NCBI GenBank assembly: GCA_019075925.1
Contig: JAGXAC010000019.1
Coordinates: forward strand, 1-32,277
DNA from: Hyphomicrobiales bacterium
GTDB taxonomy: Bacteria; Pseudomonadota; Alphaproteobacteria; Rhizobiales; Xanthobacteraceae
Reading direction: 5' to 3'
DNA length: 32,277 bases
Position numbers and translations under genes: made by a program. A model generated the notes under the pieces. That model saw only the letters and a list, made by a program, of their open reading frames with translations, had not been told where the DNA came from and searched no databases. Shown here piece by piece: positions 9,636 to 19,263 of the stretch (positions are counted from its first letter, which is position 1; each line of letters opens with the position of its first letter).

Positions 9636-10805
9636 ATGAATATCCACGAATATCAGGCGAAGGCCGTGCTGCGGGAATTCGGCGTTCCGGTGCCGCGCGG
9701 CATTCCGGCCATGAGCACGGCGGAAGCGGTGAAGGCCGCCAACGAGCTCGGCGGGCCGGTTTGGGTCGTGAAAGCGCAAATCCACGCCGGCGGCCGGGGC
9801 AAGGCGGGCGGCGTGAAGGTGGTGAAATCGGTCGCCGAGGTTGAAAACGAAGCCAAGCGGCTGCTCGGCTCGACGTTGGTCACGCACCAAACCGGGCCGC
9901 ACGGCAAGGAGGTCCGCCGCCTTTACATCGAGGAAGGTTCCGCCATCGATCGCGAATTTTATCTGTCGGCGCTGGTCGACCGGGCAACGTCTCGCATCGC
10001 CTTCGTCGCATCGACCGAGGGCGGCATGGACATCGAAGAGGTGGCGCGCACGCGGCCGGACAAAATCGTCTCCTTTTCGGTCGATCCGGCGACCGGGTTC
10101 ATGGCGCACCACGCTCACCAGGTGGTGCAGGCGCTCGGACTGGGCCGCGACCTCGCGAAGCAGGCCGAAAGCGTGCTGCCGAAGCTTTATGCGGCTTTCA
10201 TCGCCAAGGACATGAGTCTCTTGGAGATCAATCCGCTGGTTGTCACCAAAACGGGTGCGCTGATCTGCCTCGATGCCAAGATGGGTTTCGATGACAGCGC
10301 GCTCTATCGCCATCCCGACGTTGCGGCGCTGCGCGATCCCAACGAGGAGGACGCCAAAGAGATCGAGGCTTCTCGTTACGACCTTAATTACGTCGCGCTC
10401 GATGGTACGATCGGTTGCATGGTCAACGGCGCCGGGCTGGCGATGGCGACCATGGACATCATCAAGCTTTACGGTGAGACGCCGGCGAATTTCCTCGATG
10501 TCGGCGGCGGTGCCACCAAGGATAAGGTGGCGGCTGCGTTTAAGATCATCACCTCCGATCCGAATGTGAAGGGAATCCTGATCAACATTTTCGGCGGCAT
10601 CATGCGTTGCGACGTCATTGCTGAAGGCGTGGTCGCGGCGGTGAAGGAAGTGGGCCTGCACGTGCCTCTGGTGGTGCGGCTCGAAGGCACCAACGTCGCG
10701 CTCGGCAAGGAGATCATCAAAAAGTCGGGCCTTAACGTCATCTCCGCCGACGACCTCGACGATGCCGCGCAGAAGATCGTCAAAGCGGTGCGGGGAGTTG
10801 CCTGA
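9636..10805 (+). CDS. sucC: Succinyl-CoA ligase (ADP-forming) subunit beta
   Basis: With SucD it makes succinate and ATP from succinyl-CoA in the TCA cycle. The 389-residue length is standard. The N-terminus [20 protein letters not shown] is the family hallmark. The ATP-grasp fold shows [14 protein letters not shown] near residues 51-64 for nucleotide binding and LLEINPLVV near 195. The C-terminal flavodoxin-like domain includes [16 protein letters not shown] and [13 protein letters not shown]. It follows a palindromic repeat, and its stop overlaps the start of sucD by one base (TGATG), which fits equal subunit output. The ribosome binding site is weak. Confidence 0.98.
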   Translation: MNIHEYQAKAVLREFGVPVPRGIPAMSTAEAVKAANELGGPVWVVKAQIHAGGRGKAGGVKVVKSVAEVENEAKRLLGSTLVTHQTGPHGKEVRRLYIEEGSAIDREFYLSALVDRATSRIAFVASTEGGMDIEEVARTRPDKIVSFSVDPATGFMAHHAHQVVQALGLGRDLAKQAESVLPKLYAAFIAKDMSLLEINPLVVTKTGALICLDAKMGFDDSALYRHPDVAALRDPNEEDAKEIEASRYDLNYVALDGTIGCMVNGAGLAMATMDIIKLYGETPANFLDVGGGATKDKVAAAFKIITSDPNVKGILINIFGGIMRCDVIAEGVVAAVKEVGLHVPLVVRLEGTNVALGKEIIKKSGLNVISADDLDDAAQKIVKAVRGVA

Positions 10806-11686
10806 TGTCGATCCTGATTGACGGCAACACCAAAGTGATCTGCCAGGGCTTCACCGGCAAGAACGGCACATTTCATTCCGAGCAGGCGATCGCTTACGGC
10901 ACGAAAATGGTTGGCGGTACGTCGCCGGGCAAAGGCGGAAGCACGCATCTCAATTTGCCGGTGTTCGATACGGTGAGCGAAGCGCGGGCGAAGACCGGAG
11001 CCGACGCCAGCGTAATCTATGTGCCGCCGCCCGGCGCGGCTGACGCGATTTGCGAGGCGATCGATGCCGGCATTCAGTTGATCGTTTGTATTACCGAGGG
11101 CATTCCGGTCATCGACATGGTGCGGGTGAAACGCGCGTTGTGCGGTTCGAAGTCGCGCCTGATCGGGCCGAATTGCCCGGGCGTGATGACCGCCGGCGCG
11201 TGCAAGATCGGCATCATGCCGGGCAACATCTTCAAGCCCGGAAAGGTCGGGATTGTATCGCGCTCGGGCACGCTCACTTACGAAGCGGTGTTCCAGACGA
11301 CGCAGGAAGGTTTCGGCCAGACCACCGCTGTCGGCATCGGCGGCGATCCGGTCAAAGGCACCGACTTCATCGAAATGCTCGAGTTGTTTTTGGCCGACAA
11401 GGCAACCGAAGCGATCGTCATGATCGGGGAGATCGGCGGTTCGTCCGAGGAAGACGCCGCACAATTTCTCAAGGATGAAGCCAAACGCGGCCGCAAAAAG
11501 CCGGTGGTCGGGTTTATTGCCGGCCGGACCGCGCCGCCAGGGCGCCGAATGGGCCATGCTGGCGCCATCATTGCCGGAGGCAAGGGTGACGCCGAATCCA
11601 AGATCACCGCCATGACTTCGGCCGGCATTATGGTTTCGCCTTCGCCGGCCCGCCTGGGCAAAACCTTGGCCGAAGCACGGAAATGA
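10805..11686 (+). CDS. sucD: Succinyl-CoA ligase (ADP-forming) subunit alpha
   Basis: The 293-residue alpha subunit binds CoA and carries the phosphohistidine intermediate. Visible signatures are the CoA-binding Rossmann start [34 protein letters not shown], and RRMGHAGAI containing the phospho-acceptor His251. It is coupled to sucC by a one-base overlap. A 165-base gap follows before sucA. That gap holds no repeat but an AT-richer patch around 11727-11745 that might include a secondary promoter; I could not define one. Confidence 0.98.
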   Translation: MSILIDGNTKVICQGFTGKNGTFHSEQAIAYGTKMVGGTSPGKGGSTHLNLPVFDTVSEARAKTGADASVIYVPPPGAADAICEAIDAGIQLIVCITEGIPVIDMVRVKRALCGSKSRLIGPNCPGVMTAGACKIGIMPGNIFKPGKVGIVSRSGTLTYEAVFQTTQEGFGQTTAVGIGGDPVKGTDFIEMLELFLADKATEAIVMIGEIGGSSEEDAAQFLKDEAKRGRKKPVVGFIAGRTAPPGRRMGHAGAIIAGGKGDAESKITAMTSAGIMVSPSPARLGKTLAEARK

Positions 11687-11851
11687 TAATTCATTTCTTG
11701 TGCCTTTTGCCTGCCGCGTCCAGAGATTAAATAGGGTACAAAGGGATTCGGCCTGCGCCGGGCCGGGCTGAGTTCGCATCTGTCCCGCCTTGGTGGCGTG
11801 TTGCCGGCGCAGGTTGTCGCACCGCGTTCGGAACTCCCCAGGAAAACGCTC

Positions 11852-14809
11852 ATGTCCCGCCAAGACGCGAATGCCGCCTTCGCCCGCACTTCGTTTCTGT
11901 ACGGGGGCAACGCCCCCTATATCGAAGACCTTTACGCGCGCTACGAAGCCGATGCCCAGTCGGTAGATGCCGAGTGGCGCTCGTTTTTCCAGAGCCTGAA
12001 GGACAGCGCCCGCGACGTCGCGGAAAATGCGCGCGGACCATCGTGGCGGCGGCCGGACTGGCCGCCGCTCGAGCGCAGCGACCTGGTCGCCGCGCTCGAC
12101 GGCAACTGGACCGAAATCGGCAAGGCGCTCGGCGGCAAGGTGCAAGCGAAGGCGCAAACCAAAGGCGTCGATCTGAACAGCGCCGACGTCGAACGCGCCA
12201 CGCGCGACTCGATACGCGCGCTGATGCTCATCCGCGCCTATCGCGCCCGGGGTCATTTCCACGCCAAGCTCGATCCACTCGGCTTGCAGCCGCAGCCCAA
12301 GGAGGAAGAACTCGACCCGAAGGCCTATGGCTTCGGCGAAGCCGATCTCGATCGTCCGATCTTTCTCGACAAGGTGCTTGGGCTCGAGTTCGGCACTATT
12401 CACCAGATCGTTTCGATCCTGCGACGTACTTATTGCCAGACGCTTGGCGTGGAATTCCTGCACATCTCCGATGGTGCCCAGAAAGGCTGGATGCAGGAGC
12501 GCATCGAGGGCGCCGACAAGGAAATTTCGTTTACCCGGGAAGGCAAGCGCGCCATTTTCAACAAGCTGGTCGAGGCGGAAGGCTTCGAAAAATTCTGCGA
12601 CCTGAAATTCACCGGCACCAAACGTTTCGGCCTCGACGGCGGCGAATCGATGATTCCGGCGCTCGAACAGATCATCAAGCGCGGCGGTGCGCTCGGTGTG
12701 CGCGACATCGTCATCGGTATGGCGCATCGCGGGCGGCTCAACGTGCTGGCCCAGGTCATGGCCAAGCCGCACCGCGCCATCTTCCACGAATTCAAGGGCG
12801 GCTCGTCGACGCCGAACGAGATAGAAGGCTCGGGCGACGTGAAATATCACCTCGGTGCGTCGTCGGACCGCGAATTCGACAGCAACAAGGTTCACCTGTC
12901 GCTTACCGCCAATCCCTCGCATCTCGAAATCGTCGATCCGGTGGTGCTTGGCAAAGTGCGCGCCAAGCAGGATCAACATGGGGCGACGCGCGAAGACCGC
13001 ACCATGGTGATGCCGCTGTTGATCCACGGCGACGCGTCGTTTGCCGGCCAGGGCGTGGTCGCGGAATGCTTTGGGCTTTCCGGCCTGCGCGGCCATCGCA
13101 CCGGCGGCTCGGTGCATTTCATCGTCAACAACCAGATCGGCTTTACCACCAGTCCGCGTTTCTCGCGCTCTTCGCCGTATCCATCCGATGTCGCCAAAAT
13201 GATCGAGGCGCCGATCTTCCACGTCAACGGCGACGACCCGGAAGCGGTCGTCTACGCCGCCAAGGTGGCGACTGAATTTCGCCAGAAGTTTCAAAAGCCG
13301 GTCGTGATCGACATGTTCTGCTATCGGCGGCATGGTCACAACGAGGGTGACGAGCCGTCCTTCACTCAGCCGCTGATGTACAAGGCGATCGCGCAGCACC
13401 CGACCACGCTGGAAATCTACGGCGATAAACTGGTCGGCGAAGGCGTGTTGACCGCCGGCGAAGTCGACCAGATGAAGGCCGCTTGGCGCAACCGGCTCGA
13501 CGCCGAGCTGGAGGCGGCGCAAAGCTATCGCGCCAACAAGGCCGATTGGCTCGACGGCCGCTGGTCCGGCTTTAAACGTGCCGACGATGCGGACGATCCG
13601 CGCCGCGGCAAGACCGGCGTCGATCTCGGCAAGCTCAGGGACATCGGCGAGAAGATCACCACGCTTCCATCCGATTTCCATCTGCATCGCACGCTCAACC
13701 GGTTTTTCGAGAACCGGCGCAAGGCGATCGAAACCGGGACCAACATCGACTGGTCGACAGCGGAGGCGCTCGCCATCTGCTCGCTGCTGCTCGAGAATCG
13801 CCGCGTCCGGCTGTCCGGCCAGGACAGCGAGCGCGGTACGTTCTCGCAGCGCCATTCGGTGTTGATCGATCAGGAAGACGAGCATCGTTACACGCCGTTC
13901 AATCATCTCGCCGACGGCCAAGCGCGATTCGAAGTTATCAACTCGATGCTCTCGGAAGAGGCCGTGCTCGGTTTTGAATATGGTTACTCGCTGGCCGAAC
14001 CGAATGCGCTGACCATGTGGGAGGCGCAGTTCGGCGATTTCGCCAACGGCGCGCAGGTCCTGTTCGACCAGTTCATCTCCTCGGGCGAGCGCAAGTGGCT
14101 GCGTATGTCCGGGCTGGTTTGCCTGTTGCCGCACGGATACGAAGGCCAGGGGCCCGAGCATTCCTCGGCGCGGCTCGAGCGTTTTCTGCAAATGTGCGCC
14201 GATGACAACATGCAGGTCGCCAACTGCACGACGCCGGCGAATTACTTTCACATTTTGCGGCGCCAGCTGAAACGCGATTTCCGCAAGCCGCTTATCCTGA
14301 TGACGCCAAAGTCGCTGCTGCGCCACAAGCGCGCGGTGTCGCGGCTTGACGAGATGGGTCCCGATACGTCGTTCCACCGGCTGCTGTGGGACGATGCGCA
14401 AGTCTTGTCGGGCGAAAAGATCAACCTCGTCGCCGACGCCAAGATCCGGCGCGTCGTGCTTTGCTCCGGCAAGGTCTATTTCGACCTTTACGAAGAGCGC
14501 GAGAAGCGCGGCGTCGACGATATTTATCTTCTGCGCATCGAGCAGCTTTATCCGTTTCCGACCAAGGCGCTGATGGCCGAGCTGTCGCGTTTCAAGGAAG
14601 CGGAGATCGTCTGGTGCCAGGAAGAGCCGCGTAATCAGGGCGGCTGGGTGTTCGTCGACATTTTCCTCGAATGGGTGCTCAACCAGATCGGTGCCAAACA
14701 CCGCCGCGCCCGTTATGCCGGTCGGCCGGCGTCGGCCTCGACGGCTGTGGGGCAGTTGTCGCAGCATCAGGCGCAGCTCAAGCAATTTCTTGAAGACGCG
14801 CTCGGATAA
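11852..14809 (+). CDS. sucA: 2-oxoglutarate dehydrogenase E1 component
   Basis: The thiamine-diphosphate-dependent decarboxylase of the 2-oxoglutarate dehydrogenase complex, 985 residues. The N-terminal segment (FLYGGNAPYIEDLYARY) is the region that docks to the E2 core. The TPP domain has GMAHRGRLNVLAQV and GDASFAGQGVVAEC, with HRTGGSVHFIVNNQIGF completing the site. The transketolase-like pyrimidine domain has GQDSERGTFSQRHSV. The C-terminus RRARYAGRPASASTA is the usual family ending. I chose ATG 11852, which has AGGA eight bases upstream; an in-frame start at 11798 would add a non-conserved 18-residue leader. It lies in the canonical alphaproteobacterial operon, with a palindromic repeat just after its stop. 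Confidence 0.98.
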   Translation: MSRQDANAAFARTSFLYGGNAPYIEDLYARYEADAQSVDAEWRSFFQSLKDSARDVAENARGPSWRRPDWPPLERSDLVAALDGNWTEIGKALGGKVQAKAQTKGVDLNSADVERATRDSIRALMLIRAYRARGHFHAKLDPLGLQPQPKEEELDPKAYGFGEADLDRPIFLDKVLGLEFGTIHQIVSILRRTYCQTLGVEFLHISDGAQKGWMQERIEGADKEISFTREGKRAIFNKLVEAEGFEKFCDLKFTGTKRFGLDGGESMIPALEQIIKRGGALGVRDIVIGMAHRGRLNVLAQVMAKPHRAIFHEFKGGSSTPNEIEGSGDVKYHLGASSDREFDSNKVHLSLTANPSHLEIVDPVVLGKVRAKQDQHGATREDRTMVMPLLIHGDASFAGQGVVAECFGLSGLRGHRTGGSVHFIVNNQIGFTTSPRFSRSSPYPSDVAKMIEAPIFHVNGDDPEAVVYAAKVATEFRQKFQKPVVIDMFCYRRHGHNEGDEPSFTQPLMYKAIAQHPTTLEIYGDKLVGEGVLTAGEVDQMKAAWRNRLDAELEAAQSYRANKADWLDGRWSGFKRADDADDPRRGKTGVDLGKLRDIGEKITTLPSDFHLHRTLNRFFENRRKAIETGTNIDWSTAEALAICSLLLENRRVRLSGQDSERGTFSQRHSVLIDQEDEHRYTPFNHLADGQARFEVINSMLSEEAVLGFEYGYSLAEPNALTMWEAQFGDFANGAQVLFDQFISSGERKWLRMSGLVCLLPHGYEGQGPEHSSARLERFLQMCADDNMQVANCTTPANYFHILRRQLKRDFRKPLILMTPKSLLRHKRAVSRLDEMGPDTSFHRLLWDDAQVLSGEKINLVADAKIRRVVLCSGKVYFDLYEEREKRGVDDIYLLRIEQLYPFPTKALMAELSRFKEAEIVWCQEEPRNQGGWVFVDIFLEWVLNQIGAKHRRARYAGRPASASTAVGQLSQHQAQLKQFLEDALG

Positions 14810-14814
14810 TTCAT

Positions 14815-14900
14815 CGTCATCCTGAGGTGGCGACCGACGGTCGCCCTCGAAGGATGGGTCACTCGTCCTTCGAGGTTCGCTCCGCTCGCACCTCGGGACG
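14815..14900. repeat. Dispersed palindromic repeat, family 2, copy D
   Basis: An 86-base element opening CGTCATCCTGAGGTGG and closing CACCTCGGGACG, with inner arms CCTCGAAGGATG and CGTCCTTCGAGG. The left arm has a perfect 7-bp inner hairpin, GGCGACC/GGTCGCC. It lies between sucA and sucB and is related to the element at 9513-9612, whose right arm shares TTCGAGG, GCTCCGCTC and CACCTC with it. The stop of sucA is five bases upstream. Confidence 0.8.
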
Positions 14901-14917
14901 GCGAAAGGCGGGATGCC

Positions 14918-16177
14918 ATGGCAGAGATACGCGTGCCTACGCTCGGCGAGTCGGTGACCGAAGCGACAATCGGCAAGTGGTTCAAGAAGGCGGGCGATGC
15001 GGTTGCCGTTGATGAGCCTCTGGTCGAGCTTGAGACCGACAAGGTCACCATCGAGGTGCCGGCCCCGGCCGCTGGAATCCTCACCGACGTTGCGGTCAAG
15101 GACGGCGACACGGTCGCGGTCGGCGCGCTTCTTGGCGCGATCAAGGAGGGCGCCGGCGCCGTGCCTACCGGCCGGCCCGATCAAAAGACCGAAAAGGCCA
15201 AGGCGATCGGCGCCGGACCGGAGCCGGTGGCGCCGCGCGAACCACCCGCGCCGAAACCCGCTCCGTCGCGGACCGACACGCCGCTGGCGCCCTCGGTACG
15301 CAGAATCGCCGCCGAGACCGGCACCGATTCTTTGACGGTGCCGGGCAGCGGCAAGGACGGCCGCGTGACCAAGGGCGACATGCTCGCCGCCATCGAGCGT
15401 GCCGCGGCGCAACCGACGCCGGTCGCTGCGCCGGCGGCAGCGGTGCAGATGCGCGCGCCGTCGGCGGCCGATGATGCCGCGCGCGAAGAGCGCGTTCGCA
15501 TGACCAGGCTTCGCCAAACCATCGCGCGGCGCCTGAAGGATGCGCAAAACACCGCCGCCATGCTGACGACCTTCAACGAGGTCGACATGACGCACGTCAT
15601 GGCGCTGCGGAACCAATACCGGGAACTGTTCGAGAAGAAGCACGGCGTGAAGCTCGGCTTCATGGGCTTTTTCGTTCGCGCCTGCGTGCAGGCGCTCAAG
15701 GAAATTCCCGCCGTCAATGCCGAAATCGACGGCACCGACATCATCTACAAGAATTATTATCACATCGGCATTGCAGTCGGCACCGAGCGCGGTCTGGTGG
15801 TACCGGTGGTGCGCGACTGCGACACGAAAACGATCGCCGAAATTGAAAAATCGATCGCCGATTTCGGCAAGCGGGCGCGCGACGGCGCACTCAAGATCGA
15901 GGAATTGCAGGGCGGTACGTTCTCCATCACCAACGGCGGCATCTATGGCTCGCTGATGTCGACGCCGATCCTCAACGCACCGCAATCCGGCATTCTCGGC
16001 ATGCACAAGATCCAGGAGCGGCCGATGGCGGTTGCCGGCAAGGTCGAAATCCGGCCGATGATGTATCTGGCGCTGTCCTACGACCACCGCATCGTCGACG
16101 GCCGCGAGGCGGTGACATTCCTGGTGCGGGTCAAGGAATCGCTGGAGGAGCCGGCGCGTCTGGTGCTGGATCTGTAA
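14918..16177 (+). CDS. sucB: Dihydrolipoyllysine-residue succinyltransferase (E2 of 2-oxoglutarate dehydrogenase)
   Basis: The core acyltransferase of the complex, passing succinyl groups from lipoate to CoA. Domains in order: one lipoyl domain (residues 1-77) with the lipoylated Lys42 in ETDKV; a Pro/Ala-rich linker (about 80-120); an E1/E3-binding domain (about 122-160, [10 protein letters not shown]...GRVTKGD); and the catalytic domain from about 190 to the end with His390 and Asp394 in SYDHRIVDG. The 419-residue length is typical. It follows a family 2 repeat and precedes a family 1 repeat in the same operon as its E1 and E3 partners. Confidence 0.97.
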   Translation: MAEIRVPTLGESVTEATIGKWFKKAGDAVAVDEPLVELETDKVTIEVPAPAAGILTDVAVKDGDTVAVGALLGAIKEGAGAVPTGRPDQKTEKAKAIGAGPEPVAPREPPAPKPAPSRTDTPLAPSVRRIAAETGTDSLTVPGSGKDGRVTKGDMLAAIERAAAQPTPVAAPAAAVQMRAPSAADDAAREERVRMTRLRQTIARRLKDAQNTAAMLTTFNEVDMTHVMALRNQYRELFEKKHGVKLGFMGFFVRACVQALKEIPAVNAEIDGTDIIYKNYYHIGIAVGTERGLVVPVVRDCDTKTIAEIEKSIADFGKRARDGALKIEELQGGTFSITNGGIYGSLMSTPILNAPQSGILGMHKIQERPMAVAGKVEIRPMMYLALSYDHRIVDGREAVTFLVRVKESLEEPARLVLDL

Positions 16178-16186
16178 TTCCCAACC

Positions 16187-16274
16187 CGTCATGGCCGGGC
16201 TTGACCCGGCCATCCACGTCTTAATTCGGAACAATCGAAAGACGTGGATGGCCGCGGCGAGCGCGGGCATGACG
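16187..16274. repeat. Dispersed palindromic repeat, family 1, copy B
   Basis: An 88-base imperfect palindrome from CGTCATGG to GCATGACG. The left arm holds a perfect inner hairpin GGCCGGG/CCCGGCC; the arms meet around CCATCCACGTCTT and AAGACGTGGATGG. It is the reverse-oriented relative of 6953-7041 and fills the gap between sucB and lpdA up to 20 bases before the lpdA start. Confidence 0.82.
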
Positions 16275-16294
16275 AACGCAGAGGTGATCGCGTC

Positions 16295-17698
16295 ATGTCT
16301 TCTTACGATCTCATCGTCATTGGCAGCGGACCCGGCGGCTATGAATGCGCGATTCGCGCCGCTCAGCTCGGCTTGCAGACCGCCGTGGTCGAGAAGTGGC
16401 CGACCTTCGGCGGCACCTGCCTCAACGTCGGCTGCATCCCGTCGAAGGCGCTGCTGCATGCGTCCGAAACGTACGAGGAGGCCGGCCACAAATTCGGACA
16501 GATGGGGATAAAAGTTGGCACGCCCAGCGTCGATTTGCCGACACTGTTGAAATACAAACAGCAGAACGTCGATGCCAACACCAAAGGCGTCGACTTTCTT
16601 TTCAAGAAGAACAAGATCGAGACGTTTCGCGGCGTCGGCCGGATCGTTGCGTCCGGCCAGGTTGAGGTGAAGGACGACGGCGGCAAAACGCAGTACCTTG
16701 AAGCCAAGGCGATCGTCATCGCGACCGGCTCCGACGTCGCGCGCCTCAACGGCATCGACATCGACGAAAAGCGCATCGTCTCCTCGACCGGCGCGTTGGA
16801 TTTTCCCGCGGTGCCGCAGCGGCTTGTCGTCGTCGGCGCCGGCGTGATCGGGATGGAGCTTGGCTCGGTGTGGCGGCGGCTCGGCGCGCAAGTGACCGTC
16901 GTCGAGTTTCTCGATCACATCCTGCCGGGTATCGACGGCGAAGTCGCGCGGCAGTTCCAGCGCCTGCAGGAGAAGCAAGGCATTGCGTTCAGGCTTTCTT
17001 CGAAAGTCACGGCGATCGACACCTCCGGCAAAACTCTCAAGATCAAGGTCGAACCGGCCGCCGGCGGCGCGGCGACGATGCTCGAAGCCGACATCGTCCT
17101 GGTCGCCATCGGCCGTGTGCCGTACACCGACGGGCTTGGTCTCGAAGCGGCGGGCGTGCAGAAAGACAATCGCGGCCGGGTGCTGATCGACGAGCACTTC
17201 CGCACCAACGTCGCCGGCATCTATGCCATCGGCGACGTGGTTGCCGGCCCCATGCTGGCGCACAAGGCCGAAGACGAGGGCATTGCCGTTGCCGAAATCA
17301 TCGCCGGCAAGGCCGGCCACGTGAATTACGATGTCATCCCGAACGTCGTATACACCAGTCCCGAGATCGCTTCGGTCGGCAAGACCGAGGAGGAACTGAA
17401 GGCTGCCGGGGTTGCATATCAAGTCGGAAAATTTCCTTTCACCGCCAACGCCCGCGCCCGCACCAACCTGGCGACCGACGGTTTCGTCAAGATCCTCGCC
17501 GACGCCAAGACCGATCGCGTGCTCGGCGTGCATATCCTCGGACCCGACGCCGAAGCCCTGATCGCGGAAGCCGCCATCGCCATGGAGTTCGGCGCTTCGT
17601 CCGAAGACATCGCGCGCACCTGCCATGCGCATCCGACTTTGAGCGAAGCGGTGAAGGAAGCGGCGCTCGCCGTCGCCAAGCGCGCGATCAATATGTGA
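16295..17698 (+). CDS. lpdA: Dihydrolipoyl dehydrogenase (E3)
   Basis: The FAD-dependent E3 that reoxidises dihydrolipoamide for the 2-oxoglutarate dehydrogenase complex; 467 residues. The FAD-binding loop GSGPGGYECA is at residues 10-19, the redox disulfide is Cys42 and Cys47 in GGTCLNVGCIPSK, the NAD-binding loop is VVGAGVIGMELGSVW, a second FAD motif is YAIGDVV, and the catalytic His446-Glu451 pair lies in HAHPTLSE. I chose ATG 16295, with AGAGGTGA shortly upstream. A longer in-frame start at 16244 would lie inside the palindromic repeat and is not credible. It is the last gene of the TCA operon and ends convergent with the M48 peptidase gene. Confidence 0.97.
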   Translation: MSSYDLIVIGSGPGGYECAIRAAQLGLQTAVVEKWPTFGGTCLNVGCIPSKALLHASETYEEAGHKFGQMGIKVGTPSVDLPTLLKYKQQNVDANTKGVDFLFKKNKIETFRGVGRIVASGQVEVKDDGGKTQYLEAKAIVIATGSDVARLNGIDIDEKRIVSSTGALDFPAVPQRLVVVGAGVIGMELGSVWRRLGAQVTVVEFLDHILPGIDGEVARQFQRLQEKQGIAFRLSSKVTAIDTSGKTLKIKVEPAAGGAATMLEADIVLVAIGRVPYTDGLGLEAAGVQKDNRGRVLIDEHFRTNVAGIYAIGDVVAGPMLAHKAEDEGIAVAEIIAGKAGHVNYDVIPNVVYTSPEIASVGKTEEELKAAGVAYQVGKFPFTANARARTNLATDGFVKILADAKTDRVLGVHILGPDAEALIAEAAIAMEFGASSEDIARTCHAHPTLSEAVKEAALAVAKRAINM

Positions 17699-17700
17699 TC

Positions 17701-17731
17701 GTCATTCCCGGTTCGCGCGTCCCGGAACGAC
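17701..17731. terminator. Palindrome between convergent lpdA and M48 peptidase genes
   Basis: The 38-base gap is almost entirely an imperfect palindrome: GTCATTCCCGG on the left pairs with CCCGGAACGAC on the right around a CG-rich loop, with one A-C mismatch and one bulged C. It resembles one arm of another dispersed repeat type (GTCATTCC...). There is no T-run, so bidirectional termination is a guess based on position between two stop codons. Confidence 0.45.
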
Positions 17732-17736
17732 CACCG

Positions 17737-19263
17737 TCACTCCACGACGATCTTGACTTCGCTGCCGGTCTTCAGTTTTTCGCCGGGCGCGAGTCCGTTT
17801 AGCACGCGAAAGCGATCGAGCTGGCGATCGGCCACGGCCATGCGGCCCGCCAGTTTCTCCACCGTATCGCCGGGACCGACGGTGACGATCTGCAGGCGCA
17901 GCGGCTTGGCGTCTTCGATCTCCGCCAGACTCATGCGACGGAACGTGCCGACCGACTCGCGAAAGACGCGGTCGGTCTCCGGCGTCCGGCGCTTGGCGGC
18001 AAAGATGAAGCGATAGACGTCGCTGCCGAAGCGGATGGCGTAAAGACGGAAATCCCACTGCTCGCCTTTGGCGGCGGCGGTCGCCCCCGGAAAGCCGTTG
18101 ACGGTGATGTCTTCCACCGTGCTGGGGTCGATGTTCTCGATCCAGCCGGAGGTCAAATAGCCGGCGAGCGTCTGTTCCGACGGCACGCGCACGACGTCGA
18201 GGCGCAAGGCCTGGCCGCCGCCGCGTTTGACGCCGAGTACCGCCTGCGCGGTGTTGTCGAGAGTGAAGCCTTCCGGCGCGGTGAACGTAAAGCCAAGGCG
18301 CGGATGCAGGAATCGGCGGCCGCGCACGTAGCCTTCGCTCGGATCTTCGCCGAAGACGATGCCGTCAATCCCGGCAAGATAATCGGGCCGGTCCCTGGCG
18401 CCGACCGTCCCGGTGCTCGCCGTGGTTCCAGCGGGGCGGCCGCTGTATTGGCGCGCATTCGCCGTCGCATTGGTGATCCGCTCCGGCGTTGCCGGATGCG
18501 ACGACAGGAAGTCGGGAGCACGCGGATCGATGGCGCTGCCCTTCGGCGACGACTTCAGCTCCGAATTGTGCTCCATGGAGGTGAGGAAGCGCACGGCGCC
18601 ATAGGGATCGTAGCCGGCGCGCGCGGCGATGCCGATGCCGATGGCGTCGGCCTCGAATTCCTGCGCGCGCGAGAAACTGGCCAGCGCGAGCTTCGATTTG
18701 GCGAGCGCCAGCGCGCCGGCTTCCGGGTCGGTGATGACGTCGCTGACGACGCGGCCGACCAAGGCGGCCTGCTTGGTCTGTTCTTCGCGGATTGCGGCGT
18801 GGTGGGCGATCACGTGGCCCATCTCGTGCGCCAGGACGGACGCCAGCTCGGATTCGTCGTTGGCAAGCGCGATCAGGCCGCGCGTCACGTATAATTGGCC
18901 GCTCGGCAGCGCAAAAGCGTTGATCGACTGCGAATTGAGCATGGTGACCCGGTAGTGCAAGTCCGGCCGGTCCGAAGCCGCCACCAGGCGTTCGACGGTC
19001 TGCTCGATCATCGCTTGCAGCTTCGGGTCGTTATAGACGCCGCCATAGGCGGCGAGAATGCGCTGATGCTCGCGCAAAACCGCCGGCGCCATGTTGGCCG
19101 TTTCAGCGGCCTTGGCCGACAGCGGTGCCGCCGCTTGCGGCCCGACGGCCGGCGGTGAGGCCGTGCACGCGGCCAACAGCAAGGCCAGCGCCGCCATTGC
19201 GGCATGCGCCGAACGCTGCGCCGCTGGTCCTTTTGTCCCCCGAATCGTCACGTTCTCAGCCAT
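17737..19263 (-). CDS. M48 family metalloprotease lipoprotein with C-terminal LysM-like domain
   Basis: A 508-residue exported zinc peptidase. The N-terminal hydrophobic stretch ends in LLAAC, a lipobox that would lipidate Cys33. The catalytic HEMGH is at residues 146-150, with EFEADAIG near 202-209 supplying the third zinc ligand, as in BepA/YfgC-type M48 proteins. The C-terminal 50 residues (VTVGPGDTVEKLAGRM...KTGSEVKIVVE) look like a degenerate LysM module that could bind peptidoglycan. Family members act in periplasmic quality control of outer-membrane proteins. ATG 19263 overlaps the upstream SNase-like stop by one base (TGATG); a GTG one codon earlier is equally possible. Confidence 0.88.
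   Translation of the reverse strand: MAENVTIRGTKGPAAQRSAHAAMAALALLLAACTASPPAVGPQAAAPLSAKAAETANMAPAVLREHQRILAAYGGVYNDPKLQAMIEQTVERLVAASDRPDLHYRVTMLNSQSINAFALPSGQLYVTRGLIALANDESELASVLAHEMGHVIAHHAAIREEQTKQAALVGRVVSDVITDPEAGALALAKSKLALASFSRAQEFEADAIGIGIAARAGYDPYGAVRFLTSMEHNSELKSSPKGSAIDPRAPDFLSSHPATPERITNATANARQYSGRPAGTTASTGTVGARDRPDYLAGIDGIVFGEDPSEGYVRGRRFLHPRLGFTFTAPEGFTLDNTAQAVLGVKRGGGQALRLDVVRVPSEQTLAGYLTSGWIENIDPSTVEDITVNGFPGATAAAKGEQWDFRLYAIRFGSDVYRFIFAAKRRTPETDRVFRESVGTFRRMSLAEIEDAKPLRLQIVTVGPGDTVEKLAGRMAVADRQLDRFRVLNGLAPGEKLKTGSEVKIVVE

Noticed and set aside
11687-11851. Possible internal promoter before sucA
   Set aside because: An AT-richer patch is present, but no pair of boxes at proper spacing convinced me, so it is not listed as a feature.
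16244-16294. N-terminal extension of lpdA starting inside the palindromic repeat
   Set aside because: The extra 17 residues are translated repeat, and the ATG at 16295 gives the normal family N-terminus with a ribosome binding site.
10469-17632. A minus-strand open frame of about 2,390 codons antisense to sucC, sucD, sucA, sucB and lpdA
   Set aside because: Its translation has no recognisable domain, is rich in Arg, Asp, His and Val as expected for the complement of GC-rich coding sequence, and runs through the palindromic repeats. All five plus-strand genes are certain. It is a codon-bias artefact.
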